Origin: Lutraria lutraria
Taxonomy: Eukaryota; Mollusca; Bivalvia; Venerida; Mactridae
NCBI GenBank assembly: GCA_964023205.1
Contig: OZ026842.1
Span: forward strand, 8,202,907 to 8,266,906
Length of the DNA stretch: 64,000 nucleotides
Reading direction: 5' to 3'
Below the pieces are notes generated by a model, which was not told the DNA's origin, made no database searches, and worked only from the letters and a program-made list of their open reading frames with translations. Within the stretch, counting starts at the first letter, position 1, and each line of letters begins with the position of its first letter. Position numbers and translations under genes: made by a program. This document shows, piece by piece, positions 38,101-49,300 of this stretch.

Positions 38101-41100
38101 CATCTCTGGTTTGTGATTTGAATCTTTGTAATTCTTTGGATCTTTCTGATGTAAAATCTCGGCATGTGCCTTGAATGAGAACATATATTTGATTTATCAA
38201 TAGTCATAACAGGGTTACACAAATATTTATTTAAAAGACCAGGGCTTATAGCTAATTATATAGCTGATATAATGTGCTCTTCCCATTCGAATAAGACAGC
38301 TCTCCACTTTATCCAATGAGAAGTGATGAAATATTAGATAAGATATCAAAGAAAATGTTACCTGGATTGAACGTTTGTTTACTAATTTTTTTCCACACAT
38401 ATATATATAAATATATATACATATATAGTATCATGGAAACTCACGTGGTATAGGCACCGTGTATACTATCAATGGGGAAAATATAATTAAATCTAAAACA
38501 AGTCATAATTGAAATACTGTATGAGAAGGTATAAAATCACTGTTGTCAGATCAACTGAATTTAAAAAAAGAGATTCACTTAACTAATGTTTAAAAGTCTT
38601 GTTAACACTTGAAAAAATCTGAAGTATTTTTTGCAAAGTATGTCCAGTTGTTTATTGGTGTTGAGCCCGTCTAGAGAGGTTTTCATCTGCTTGATCTGTT
38701 TGAACTCCGTAATGAAGTATAATATTTTGACCTATCTTGAATAGCTTCCAGGATTGTCACGCTTAGGTGTGGAAGGCAATGGCTCTCACTGTTGAAATGT
38801 TCAGCTACTGGTTTGCTCTGGCCAAGATTGACCCTTTTTTATGCACTCCATCAATGTTCTTTTTGTCTCCTCTACATTGTACATACACAAATTTGTCACA
38901 TTTGCTGCAATGCAGCCGATGAATAAAATTGTATGTTTGTCTCTCGGAAAACCCATCTCTTTCATGGTCTGTTTAGTTGTGTATTCCTTTGTCTAACACG
39001 CTAGAGACAACACATTGTCGTGTACATGTGTCTGGTTTGTATGGCTAGAACATTGACTACTTTGTTTGTCTTTTCGTGAACTAAAATAACCCAATGAGTA
39101 TTTTCTTATCCTTTTTAATCAGCTTGATGTATGAAGTATTTCTGAGTGTTTCTTGAATATTCTGTGAAAATTCCGAAGGCATCTGGAGTACATTATTACT
39201 AATAGAACACTTTCATCCCTTTTCTCTTGTTTTCTATTTCTTCAAAAGATTTGATCTCACCATACTATCTGCTCGGCTAACAAATCTTTTAGGATATCCC
39301 CTTTGTTTTATAATTGCTCTTTGTGTTTCTTTCTTTGTTTATTGTTACTGTCTTAATATGAACAAATCCTTTTCATTTTGACCCTTAGTCCAAAAGGAAT
39401 TCTTAAAGTTTTAGTTACTCTTTGAGCTTCTTTCTTTGATTCTTGTAACTATCTTGACTTGAACTTGAATTGCTTTCTTAACATGCCTAAGACAAAATGT
39501 GCCTCAAGGTGTACCTTATGTACAAGTGTTTGTCTGTAGGTTTTGTGTAGAGGTCTGTGGAGATCATCTCATTGAGTCTAACCATGGTGTCTAAGAATTC
39601 AATTTCTGCAGCACTCTATCTTAGCTCCACTTGAATTTATTTGTGAATACTGTTTGCATGCTCTAAAATCTTAGCTCCACCATGCCATGTATCCATACAA
39701 AATAAATTCATCTTCTTTAAATATTTTATAAAACGCTGGTTGTCTATTGCATGTTACATCTCTCTCGTCCCATTTCCTCATGTACGCAGCTGCATGAAAA
39801 AGTCTGCCCCAGCTTGGATCCTAATGCTATTCCTTATTTCTGTATCATATTCCTGACCAGTAAACCAGTTACATGAGGAAATGGGGCGAGAGACATCTAA
39901 CAAGCAATAGACAACCAGCGTTTTATAAAATATTTAAAGATCATCAATGAGTTGTATGGATATATGTCAAGGTGGAGCTATACAAGTTTTTTTAAAGCTT
40001 ACAAACAGTATTCACAAGGAAATTAAAGTGCAGCTTAGATGGAGTACTTCAGAAATCAAATGATTACCGGTAAACACCATGGTTAGACTCAATGAAAGGA
40101 ACTCCACAGACCTCTACTCAAAACTTACAGACAAACATGTGTATATCAGGTACACATCGAGCAACATTAAGCATGTCAAGAAAGCAATTCAAGTTCAAGG
40201 CAACACATTTACAAGATACAAAGAAAGCAATTCCCTTCGACTCAGAATCAGAATGAAAAGGATTTGTTCAAGTCAAGACAGTCACAATTATTAATTAACA
40301 TTAAAGAAAGAAACTCAAGTATCAACTAAAACAAAAGGCTATCCTAAAAGATTTGTTGAGCAACAACTTACCGTAGTAAACAGAGTGGAGGGTGCAAGTT
40401 TTTTCGAAGAAAAAGAAAACAAGAGAAAGAGAATGAAAGCGTTCCATTAGCAATAACATTACTTCAGATGCCTTCCGAATATTCAAAGAATATTAATGAA
40501 ACACTCATAAATTCTCAATACATCAGTGGAATAAAACGGATATTTCAAAATGGACTAATGGTGGAATACAGAAGAGAAGTTAATTTGGGAGATAATATTA
40601 GTTCACGGAAAGACAAAAGTAGTAATCAATATGTACAGCTATCCAATCCCAGACAGATGTATGTGACGGTGTATTGTCTGTGACATGTAAGACAAAGGCA
40701 TAAACAACCAACCAGACCACAAAAGAGATGGCTTCTCTAGGAGATAAGCACGCATTGTGCAGCAAGTGCGACATATTTGTGTATGTATGGGAGACAACAA
40801 GAATGTTGAAGAAGCAAATAAAAGAACGCGAGGCAGATGCAAACCAGCAGCTGAACATTTCAACAGTAAAGGGCAGCGTTCAACACGTGAGCGTGACAAT
40901 CCTGAAAGTGATTAAAGACGGGTTACAATACTTAAAACTCATAAGGAGGCTCGATTGGATCAAGCAGATGAAAACCTCCTCTCCAGACAGACTCAACACC
41001 AAGAATCAACTGAACATACTTTTGCCAGAAAGATTTTGGACTTTTTGTTGTGATTTGTTTTTAAAAACTTTCAGTAGATCTATCAACAGTGGTTTTTAAT

Positions 41101-42994
41101 TTGTTAATGCATTATTTCATTTTTAAAATGTGATATGACTTGTTTAAATCACATTTTTCTTATATCCCATTGCATATTTATTTCAATTATGAGGTTTTTG
41201 TGCATTTTATAAAACTCATATTTTTCACAACATTTTGATGTCATGAGCTTATTTGGTGCATTATTTTGCGACATCAACTTTAGCAAAATACAGTTCATAT
41301 GTTAAACAAAAAACATGAAGTTTGTGAATGAAATCCATCGTTTGATAAGACAAAAGCTGAAACGTTGAATAAAAGGAGAGAAAAATACTAAGAATTTCAT
41401 TAAATTTATAATTAATAAACCACAGTCAACTGGATACAATGTACTTCACAGAGTTAGTTAATGCATCAGTTATCATTACTCTTAAAGGGCAAAGAAATAC
41501 CATAAAATCACACCTAACAACCATATTAACAGTAAAAATAACCCACTATAATGAACACACTTGTCCTTTTGCAGGGTTTTAGAGGGGAATGTGATAGGTC
41601 CTTTCAAATTCAAGAGGGGAAAGTATGTTAGATACTATGGGTTATTTTTAATAAAAATATTAATAAAAAGTTAAAAACACATATTTTTACAAGTTAGACA
41701 ACAATGGCCATTGAACTTTCCTATATAGCATCTATGTTTAACATGTGGAAACAATAGATTCTGGCCAATTCTTTTCCCTACACTATGCTACTGTTCCTGT
41801 TTTTTTTTAATTCAATATTTTGACTGGGGAATTTGGGATGAAATTTGGGAAAAAATAAATGGATTGGTGCCAGATTTCGGTCCATCAAGACCGGAAATAA
41901 TTTGTTTATGAAAACTTTATTACATGCATGTTACATTGTTGGACAGAACAAGTACATGCAATACTAATAGTCTACAATCTTTAAGTGAAATCAACAAAGA
42001 CAAAGAAAGGATCGCATGTTTTTCTTACACATAGCAAAGTGAGGTTTCTACAAATAAATTATATTTATGACTATACAGTCAGTAATTACTCTACTCATTG
42101 AACTTACCTTATTTGGATGGGCTTGAATTGATAATGCTTTATCTACAGACAAAACTTTAAACAAATATGGCAGTGATCCACCAAACTGCTTGTTTACACT
42201 GTCACCTAATTTATCTGGATTTTCAATCACCCATTCACTAAGTGGCCTGTTCGGTTTACCAGGAATCACCACCATGGAAGGTGCATTTGGGTGGGTCCCC
42301 ATCCATAACTATAAACAAACAATGTGGGAATAAAAACTTTTTTTTCACCTGTGAGAACTGTTATATATATATATTTTTTTTACATGTTCATATGGAAAAC
42401 TCTTCTTGTCAGGAGAAAATTCTGGCTAGTTTAGGGGAACAATAAAGAAAATTTTGCAAGAGGAAACTGCTTGTACATAATGTATAAGGCAGTAAATGTT
42501 ATGTAGTGAAAAAATTTACTGAAACATACTTTTCAGGCAGACAAATGGGGCTGCATTTCAGCCCCATTCAGTCCCAAATAAACCACTGGAGGACCTCATA
42601 TTGCTCTTAAATTGGTGGCATTACATAATGAGAAGATTTAAATACATCCGAACACACCAATAATATAGTTATTAGTTATCTTGATGTTGGGCTACCTACA
42701 TCAAGCAAAGATGTTTGCCTTAACACAACTGACCCAAAACACGTTTTACTAGTAATTATGCTTAGTGGGCCTCTGAAAAAGTCACCAATTTACCTTGGCA
42801 GTCGGTGCAATGTTAAACCCCTTACAATGTATAACAATTAACATGATATTATTGTGTTTCGCTTACCTCAGCATATCGTTTTTCATTGTCAATTTGAAAA
42901 CTTGAATCTCCACTACTGAGTAAACTAGCAACTTCACTGTCATTTCCAATTTTACCCCAGTGATAGTTCTGGCAACAACATCTTAATTCAAACA
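35106..42994 (-). CDS. MPI: Mannose-6-phosphate isomerase, seven exons, short N-terminal exon not found
   Basis: This zinc enzyme interconverts mannose-6-phosphate and fructose-6-phosphate in the cytosol, feeding GDP-mannose and glycosylation. Exons on the minus strand in transcript order: 42994-42867, 42308-42108, 38169-38028, 37432-37247, 36493-36320, 35807-35596, 35324-35106 (stop TAG at 35108-35106). All phases agree and give about 420 residues, against 423 for human MPI (from memory). The first visible residues, [15 protein letters not shown], match human YAWGKMGSNSEVARLL, so only about five N-terminal residues are missing. Zinc ligands and active-site residues are present: Q and H in SIQAHPNK, E in NHKPEMA, H in NLPHAYL and R in [11 protein letters not shown]. 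The 3.9-kb intron 38170-42107 carries Penelope-like fragments. The gene appears intact. Confidence 0.93.
36040..36290 (-). repeat. SINE-family copy in an MPI intron
   Basis: CCTAACGCCATTATGTCTTC ... AGCTGGTTTAATGTATTC ... GAAATTCTCCACATATGGAGG, the same order as the 19130 and 23470 copies. It lies between MPI exons 35807 and 36320. Confidence 0.5.
38620..39790 (-). mobile_element. Penelope-like retroelement fragment, left arm of an inverted pair
   Basis: Its minus strand is a diverged copy of the right arm at 39865-41035. Outer ends match as TTGGTGTTGAGCCCGTCTAG here versus CAGACTCAACACCAAG there; inner ends match as CCCATTTCCTCATGTA versus TACATGAGGAAATGGG. No long open frame remains. The family assignment is carried over from the better-preserved right arm. 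Confidence 0.75.
39865..41035 (+). mobile_element. Penelope-like retroelement fragment, right arm: RT end and GIY-YIG-like region
   Basis: Conceptual translation gives [20 protein letters not shown] and, further on, [12 protein letters not shown], typical of the C-terminal reverse-transcriptase part of Penelope-like elements. Next comes a block like '[20 protein letters not shown]'. From 40740 follows [20 protein letters not shown] ... [10 protein letters not shown], resembling a GIY-YIG endonuclease region. Stops and frameshifts interrupt it, and catalytic RT motifs are outside the retained part. It is a dead partial copy joined head-to-head with the left arm, in an MPI intron. Confidence 0.75.
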
Positions 42995-43049
42995 CTGCAA
43001 TAAAAAACATTTAACTATATGAAGCTCAGAAAATTTAGAGTATTCTAGT

Positions 43050-43375
43050 AAACCTACTTTTTAGTGTCCCTATCCCAACAAGCCAAGCAATGTGCTTAGA
43101 AAATCGCATGAAAAAGAGTGAGGTGTGTATCTATGCTTTACACCACGCACGATAAAGAACCAAAACTGAAAATTAGAGTAGAGATACAAATGCCAGATTC
43201 TCGGTATCTTCTCTTCCACTCTTAGGTGGCCTTACAAGGACCATACAGGTAGCTGTCAAATGGGCCATTAATAACAGATAAATGAGAGGATTGAACCAGT
43301 GACCTCCTGCTTGCAAGTCAGATAAACTAGCTAGTCCACCAACTGAGTTAATTGGGATTGGATATATTGAACAAT
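43050..43375 (-). repeat. tRNA-headed SINE between MPI and ENOX
   Basis: On the minus strand it starts with a tRNA-like head (AACTCAGTTGGTGGAC ... GTCACTGGTTCAATCC) and continues into the body 'TAAGAGTGGAAGAGAAGATACC ... TTCTTTATCGTGCGTGGTGTAAAG', shared with 7700-7960. It lies upstream of the first identified MPI exon. Confidence 0.6.
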
Positions 43376-46316
43376 TTATATGCACAAAAACAATAAAATC
43401 ATATTCAACATTCCACTCTTCAAAATAATTTAAGACAAGTATAGACTCTTTAGAAAGACTCAGCCTTAAATGCTTCACCCTAGCACTAGGATTCAAAGGA
43501 TAGTATAACACTGACAGCACCAAATGTATTAGGAAGTAAAGCAAAGTATATCTGATGTGGGGATCGAACCAATAACCTCTTTCTAAAAGTAGTATCTTTA
43601 CTATCTTCATAATCTTGAGTGATTTTTTTTACTATGGAATTTTTTTTCTCTCAATGCCAGGGGAAAACTGCCAAAAACCAGACCCCAAAATGGCATTAAA
43701 ACAGCCTGCCTTGTATGTACACACTCAGTCTACGAAGATGCCCCAGACTGCCAGAGACTCCGGGATATGGTACATAATTTGAGAGACAGCATGACAATAG
43801 TGACAGCAATGGCAGTCATGTTTTCATTTAGAAATCTGGTGCCAAAACCACACACTCTAAAACCTTGCCCATCAATGGTCGCGACTGGCATCAGTCAAGT
43901 TTTGAAAGCAGTCTGACTCTGAGTTATCTTTAAAGCCGAATAAGTAAAATATTTATATTATGATAAATAAGCGCAAATTCCCTTCAGTTTAAGTTAATAA
44001 AACTCGGGAAAAAATCTATTAAATTGCTTAATGTTTGACTTGTTTGAAACTAGCTTAAGATCTTCAGCGTACCTGGTTTATACTGTCACAGCTAGAGTGG
44101 GTATTGGCAGGCAAAAAAAATAAAAGTGGCTTCTAAAGTTTTGGAAGCCAGAACTAATTCGAAACACAGATGACCGACATATGGTTTAATACCCACTAAC
44201 ATATATATTATTATGTATATGGAAGGGATGTATCAGACCAGACATGTCAGGTACCTGTGGTTCGAACTGTTATGGGTACGAAAGGATTGACATTGCTGAA
44301 TCATTTTAAGATTTCAGCACACCATTTCATAATAATTATGAAGTCATGCAGTGGATCAATGGAAAAATGCTTATTTATATGTATAAAGCTTAAAAATGAC
44401 GACTTGAATGCAAATCTGACTTGTTCTCTAAAAATATTTACCGGCTTCTTGCGTGGCTGTCATATTTGTTTACATCGTCTGCTAACCGAATATTCGAAAG
44501 AAATATTTTTTTCGCTGTTCATATTTATGTAAACAAACAAATAATAATAAATGATGCCAAGGATTTGTATGCATATAATTAATTGATGATGTATAAAGAG
44601 GTATTACAGAGGATAAAAATTCTCGAAAATATAAATGCGAAAATAACACTAATGTCAAAATACTAGCTGTGATCAATTTTATCCCTTATAAATCAGAAAT
44701 GCACGAATAACAACAAATTGCAGTTGAATATTTCTAAGTAAGTACTGTCATTTGATCAATACTGCATTTTTCTTAAATGAAGCATCCACAGATCTCTATT
44801 TGAGTGTACAGAACATGTGCTATGACCATTATTTTAGAGCTGGATTGTCATTGTGTCCCAAGGGAAACAACTCATAATTACAGTAAAAATATACGATACT
44901 CAATTTTACATGCATGTTTAGCTCATTTGCATTCACTGGAGTTAAGGATATGCCTGTATTTCTTATGATAATAATTATACATCATAATTTAGTCTGGTTC
45001 TAATATAATTATGCCAATGTATGGTGTTGTGGGCATTTGATAAAAAAATTGATTCCAAAAAAAAATCTAAGACTGCAAGAGTGACCCTCTTCTGATATTC
45101 TGTATCAGGTCATGCTATTTGTATCATGGCAATTGATTTATTAGCTCGAAAAATCAAGCTATTGTGATCACTTCTGCGTCTATTAAAAAACTTTAATGTA
45201 GCAAAGTTTTTTTTCGTAGGGTTTACATCACACTGTTGTTAGCTGCTGATTTTCTTTTTTATGGTTAAGACTATTTCAAAGCCATACTAGTATCAATACG
45301 GGCTATATTCACCATGTGACATGATGAATGCATACATAAATGTGTACATTTCCTAAAGATAATAAATTGTCAGTGCTCACTTGACCTATAAACTGTATAT
45401 TTTTTCCTAAAATACTCTTAGGAATAGAGTTCTGAGTAAAGCTGACCCTCAAAGTTTCGTAATGGGTTCAGCACCTTTGTTCATCAACCTAAAGATACTA
45501 TCATTATCATGCATGTTAAAATAATGCAAGACAGCAAATCTATGAGAGTAGAAACAAAATGGCGGCCTCCATACAGTATAAATATGATATAAATATATAA
45601 TAAAGGGGCCTAATATAGTATTTCGAGGAAGTGATTTAAACTGTTGCCAATAAAAAAAAAATAGCAATATTTGAAGGAAATAGAGATTTGTTTTTTATTT
45701 CGTCTTGTTGACCGTTTTAATTATGGAAATTGTTCTCTTTCAAAGTCAACAGCTTAGGATGGTTGTCATGCGTCTATTGAATCAGATCATTTCACATGCT
45801 TTCCGGAATGCTACGGACTTAATCCAAAGCATTAACAAGGAAACTAAGGGTAGTTTTTTGGTCATGTTGATAGATTATACTATAATTCATCGAATAGTAC
45901 ACAAGTTATACAGAAATTTGTGTGTTAAATAGGAAAACAAACGATACTCAGATTGAGTCGTTTACCTGTTAGCTTTTAATGAACAAGTGGCTTTGACGAT
46001 GAACTGTAATGTAATGCATATAAAGTATCATCGTCAAAGACCTTCGACTAATTTTATAAATGATAAAATCATTCAGAATAATGATTTTGTTCCATTTGAT
46101 ATGACTGAATCAAGCATGTAAAACACTGTTATAGGTCAGTTAGATTTGCAAAATGCCATATCTGGTAAAGCAATTTTAAGTGAAAACGTCCAGATGTTAA
46201 AGCATTCAGTGTTTGTTTTGAACTCTTTCTTTTGACTCGAGATCTTGCATAAATATTTAATGACATCCCTGTAAATTGTAATTCAAGTAACTTAATATAA
46301 ATTTTATCCATTTCAG
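43376..46316. other. Interval between divergent MPI and ENOX, 5' exons not resolved
   Basis: The missing first MPI exon (minus) and any 5' non-coding exon of ENOX (plus) should lie here or further away. A block at 45140-45200 (TTATTAGCTCGAAAAATCAA, GCTATTGTGATCACTTCTGC) resembles a widespread bivalve repeat. I see no clear CpG-rich or TATA promoter. Confidence 0.35.
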
Positions 46317-49300
46317 ATCACAACAGCCTTCATGATGATGGGTATGGGCATAGAACCAGGTACTTGTTTGTTAACCTGTGTACATACAGTTTTTCCTATT
46401 TAATTTAATATTATATTATAAAAGTCATTATAATTATAATTGTGTTTGTTTTATAGTTAGTATATCTCTCAATCTCATGTTATTAGTAATTCTAAAGTTA
46501 TCGTAGAGCCTTGGCCCTGAGGTTTTAAAACTAGAGTTCGATCTCCGAACTCAAATCTCATGTTTTGTCTTCTAATGTTTCTAAGTTAATTATGATTAGA
46601 CAATTATAATATTATGTATACATTAGTCTGAGGCCATAATTGGTCTGTATATGTATCTAAACATTAATCAGCTCTATTTTTTTAACCATAATACTTTGAG
46701 AATTAATTGAGCTCGGAGACCGAACTCAAGCTTTATAACCTCGGGGCCTTGAGTGTGTTCATTCTTAATAATTATGTTGTCAGTAACTTGAGTAAGCAGC
46801 AGATTAACATTTTACATACCATGCCTTAATATGAATCATGTCTATACATGAGTTCAAATATGTCTTAATTTGTTTTTGTCAGTCACAGAGTGAGTAATTT
46901 ATGTAGAGACTTCAGTGTTCCATCTAAATTTGATGTTCCTTTGTTCACAGGTTACATTGACCCCCATCTCAACAATGAACCACTTGCATTCAATGCAGGC
47001 AAAGGTATGTATTAAATAATTAACTTAAAAATAGTTTTGTAAACATTAGTATTAGAGCCAATACATTTGTAGTTAATAAGAATGAAAAGGTATAATAATT
47101 TTATAATATTTTACATTAATGTTTGATTTAAGCTTTTAGGAATGTTTGTGTATCAGGATATAAGTGAAAACTTTGACAAAAAATTTTAAAAATCATTTGT
47201 CAAAGCTGAAAGAATGAAGACGGTAGTATAGATCTGCTCTAGTAACATTAAGTGAAGATACTGATATGTAAGATAGTCGTACATGTATGTCTGTTATAAA
47301 ATCAGTACATTTTACCTAGCCTTTATGAAAGTCCTCAGAATTTTACCAGACAGTCGGTCTGGTGACTTTGGATATTTTACCAGACAGTCGGTCTGGTGAC
47401 TTTGGATATTTTACCAGACCAAACAAAATTTTACCAAACCAAAAACACACTAATTTGTTTATCAACGAATATGTCGAAAAAAGAGGAAAAAATAGGCCTC
47501 ACTTTCACGTCTTTCATTTGAGTCAAGAGGCAATTACCTGTAGTGTAAAAATTAGGGATGTCAACCGGAGTCCGGATATCCGAACGTTCGGATCCCGTTC
47601 CGAAGTTCGGATCCGATTTTTGGATCCGGATGTTCGTATCAAAATACTACCGTCGTCTAAAATACGTATAAATGTTGCTGAAATCGACTGTCATAAAATA
47701 TAATCAAAGTGTCGAACACACGGGGTGCAATTAACTCGACGTCGTCATGGTGATGACACTTTAACATAGTATATGATAGTATACACCGGTGTCACTATTG
47801 ACATCGTATATCAACATTTTACTTAAAGTACGGTATATTGCGATTTTATTTAAATGTCAAAACTGAATAATAGTAATGACGATTAATTTTTCACACGTCT
47901 TATTATAATGAAAGTTTGTCATGTTGATAATTGGTGCACGTGCAGTTCTAATTAAAGACTTATTATCAAGTTTCAAAGTTTATTTAGTGATACCGCATAA
48001 TCAACGTCAAAGTCCCAGACCGATTTGAGTAGCATAAAACGACTTTAAAAAATCGGTCCATAAAAGTTTCATAAAATTCGGTCCGTCGCCTGTACGTGCA
48101 TAATGTCACAAACCTTGCTGTATGTTGTTCGCGCCATTCTCAATACCCCAATTATTAAAAACACGTCGAGGTAATCATACAATCATTTGTTAATCCCATC
48201 AAATGTTGATAGTAATTAGTCCCAACACATGGGAGACAAGAATAAAACCATTAATGCACTGATCTTTTGTGTTAAGTGATGTGTTTGCACAAAGTTAGCG
48301 ATTTCAATTGTTTAAAACAAATTATGCTGCATATAATTATGCGTTAAGTTTGAGTTAAAGAATTCAAACGTCGTTCCGAACGCAGATTCCGTACAGCCAG
48401 TTTCCCCCCATTTAAGTTGCATTTCGGTTTAATCAAAGGCGGTGAATTGTTTTAGAAGTTGGTATCAAAGAAAAATTAGTTACAGCGAAAGGACGCCGAC
48501 ATTCTTTGATCCAGTTTTAGAGACAATTCGCCATTACGATTTATTAAATAACCCGTGTAACTTAAGATACGCGTCATCATCTAACTGGCAGGTATAGAGA
48601 CATGATGACGTACGCACGCTTTATTCAGGAATGTTCCATCTGGACTAAAATAGAAATCTGACAGTGAATCTTTGAAATGGTTCACACCGGTTTGAGCAAA
48701 ATACGTGCGGAGTTTGATTGTATTGTGCGTATTTGTTTTTCATTATTATTCGTTTTTTAGTCAATATTGAATATGATATTAATTTAAAATAAATGAAACA
48801 AGCGATGAACAGATGATCGCGAAAACTGGTTACGATAAAACAGCAAATGGTAATTAACAGTGTAAAGATCGATCCGAACATCCGGATGTATCCGGATGTC
48901 TGATCCGGATATCCGGATACTTGATTCGGTCAATTTTGACATCCCTAGTAAAAATTGAGTTGAACTGAAATTCTCACGAGTCAAGATGTGTTATCTCTTA
49001 AATTTGTTTTTGATTTACTGACTGGCTTTATAATTATAAAAAAGAACATTACCATTTGGCCATCCTTAAAAAAATGTTTGTTTGCAGTAACCCTACTCAG
49101 AGAATTTTCTGTCGGAAATATTTTTAATGCCCCGCCCAGGGTTCTCAATAAGTTTGTGGCCAACAGGCCCAAAAGCTCAACTAACAGGGCTGATAGTTGG
49201 GGTCTGGGCATTTTCTAGCAATATTTTAAAACCTTCGAAGATTCCTAACAGGCCCAAACACATTTCAAAGCGGCTACATTGGCCTGCAGCCTGCTGTTAT

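Noticed and set aside
43173..43610. 145-codon minus-strand frame
   Set aside because: It runs through the tRNA-headed SINE at 43050-43375 and shows no protein motif.
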